Of a DNA stretch of 42,700 bases, positions 42,243 to 42,700 are shown in pieces; positions within the stretch are counted from its first letter, which is position 1; every line of letters begins with the position of its first letter. Below the pieces are notes generated by a model. The model did not search any database and was not told where the DNA came from. It worked only from the letters and a program-made list of their open reading frames with translations. The DNA is from Clostridium oryzae (GTDB lineage Bacteria; Bacillota; Clostridia; Clostridiales; Clostridiaceae): the NCBI RefSeq assembly GCF_002029235.1, contig NZ_MZGV01000036.1, positions 1 to 42,700 of the forward strand, in the 5' to 3' direction. A program made the translations under genes and the position numbers.

Positions 42243-42700
42243 ATGAAATATTACGTTATAGTATTTCTATTTTTTTCAATTTACTCTTTTTTAGGATGGG
42301 TACTTGAAACTACTTCTGTAAGCTTAGAAAAAGGTAGATTTGTAAATAGGGGTTTCTTAACAGGATGTTTTTGTCCTGTGTATGGATTTGGAGCTGTAAT
42401 AGTAATCAAAGTTTCATCGTGGCTTAACATTTATGTCAGAAATGAATTTAGTTTTATAATAGTTGATATTTTAGTTTCAATCGTTTTAATCACAGCGCTT
42501 GAATATAGTACAGGAATTATTTTAAATAATATTTTTAACCGTAAGTGGTGGGATTATAGCAACGAGTTTGCTAATATTAATGGATATGTTTGCCTTAGAA
42601 ATTCTATTATATGGGGAATTCTAGCAGTCCTATTAGTTCAATTTATTCATCCCATTATCTATAAAGTAGTTCTATATGCTCCTAATAAAGTAAATAATAT
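42243..42700 (+). CDS. putative ABC-transporter type IV (PF06541/DUF1113) membrane protein, 3' truncated by window edge
   Basis: The frame runs from ATG 42243 to the window end without a stop, giving 152 residues. MKYYVIVFLFFSIYSFLGWVLETTSVSLEKGRFVNRGFLTGCFCPVYGFGAV is the hallmark start of this clostridial membrane family (GWxxE, then NRGFLxGxxCPxYGxG), with KWWDYSNEFANINGYVCLRNSIIWG further on. Four membrane helices are seen so far. AGGGGG precedes the ATG. Its role is unknown despite the family name. Confidence 0.85.
   Translation, partial: MKYYVIVFLFFSIYSFLGWVLETTSVSLEKGRFVNRGFLTGCFCPVYGFGAVIVIKVSSWLNIYVRNEFSFIIVDILVSIVLITALEYSTGIILNNIFNRKWWDYSNEFANINGYVCLRNSIIWGILAVLLVQFIHPIIYKVVLYAPNKVNN

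Overview
The window is AT-rich DNA with strong Shine-Dalgarno sites, frequent TTG and GTG starts, sigma-A type promoters and gene families typical of low-GC Firmicutes. It is most likely from a Clostridium sensu lato chromosome; the species cannot be fixed from sequence alone. No rRNA, tRNA, CRISPR array or intact mobile element is seen.

Layout. 1-2750: the tail of a VOC/glyoxalase-like gene, a long non-coding stretch that looks like the 5' RNA part of a truncated group II intron, a TauE/SafE exporter, and a decayed M50 (site-2 protease-like) gene. 2760-6960: a five-gene antimicrobial-peptide sensing and protection cassette (response regulator, ABC ATPase, two ABC permeases, histidine kinase), flanked by gene remnants (M50 on the left, a metallo-beta-lactamase C-terminus on the right). 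6981-23140: a large alpha-glucan/maltodextrin utilisation locus. It holds a LytS/YesM-YesN two-component pair, a CUT1 importer with a glycogen-debranching enzyme, a GH13 cyclomaltodextrinase/neopullulanase-like enzyme, a LacI regulator and a second CUT1 importer. The GH13 promoter and the second importer promoter carry the same 14-bp operator in opposite orientations, each just after the -10 box, so the LacI protein encoded between them probably controls both. Neither importer has its own ATPase, so a shared MsmX/UgpC-type ATPase elsewhere is implied.

23159-30287: a KimA/YdaO-like APC permease, then a copper-homeostasis block: a 20-Cys DUF326 protein, then csoR-copA-copZ behind a consensus promoter with a GC-rich CsoR-type operator. 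Convergent to copZ, and sharing its terminator, is a protein with three cell-wall-binding-repeat-2 (CWB2) modules, no signal peptide and a Met/His-rich C-terminal tail. That tail, beside a copper operon, is the least explained feature here. 30586-34540: a ChvE/MmsA/MmsB-type monosaccharide ABC importer. 34624-38530: a DUF2892 membrane protein, and a LysR regulator divergent from a YbhJ-like aconitase-family hydratase. 38573-42700: a MetE-C-like methyltransferase, a deleted and frameshifted LysR pseudogene, a SAM methyltransferase, a radical SAM pseudogene with several lesions, and the start of a PF06541 membrane protein running off the end.

Overall the window mixes working metabolic and defence operons with an unusual number of eroding remnants (M50, MBL, LysR, radical SAM, group II intron), which points to insertion and deletion activity at operon borders.
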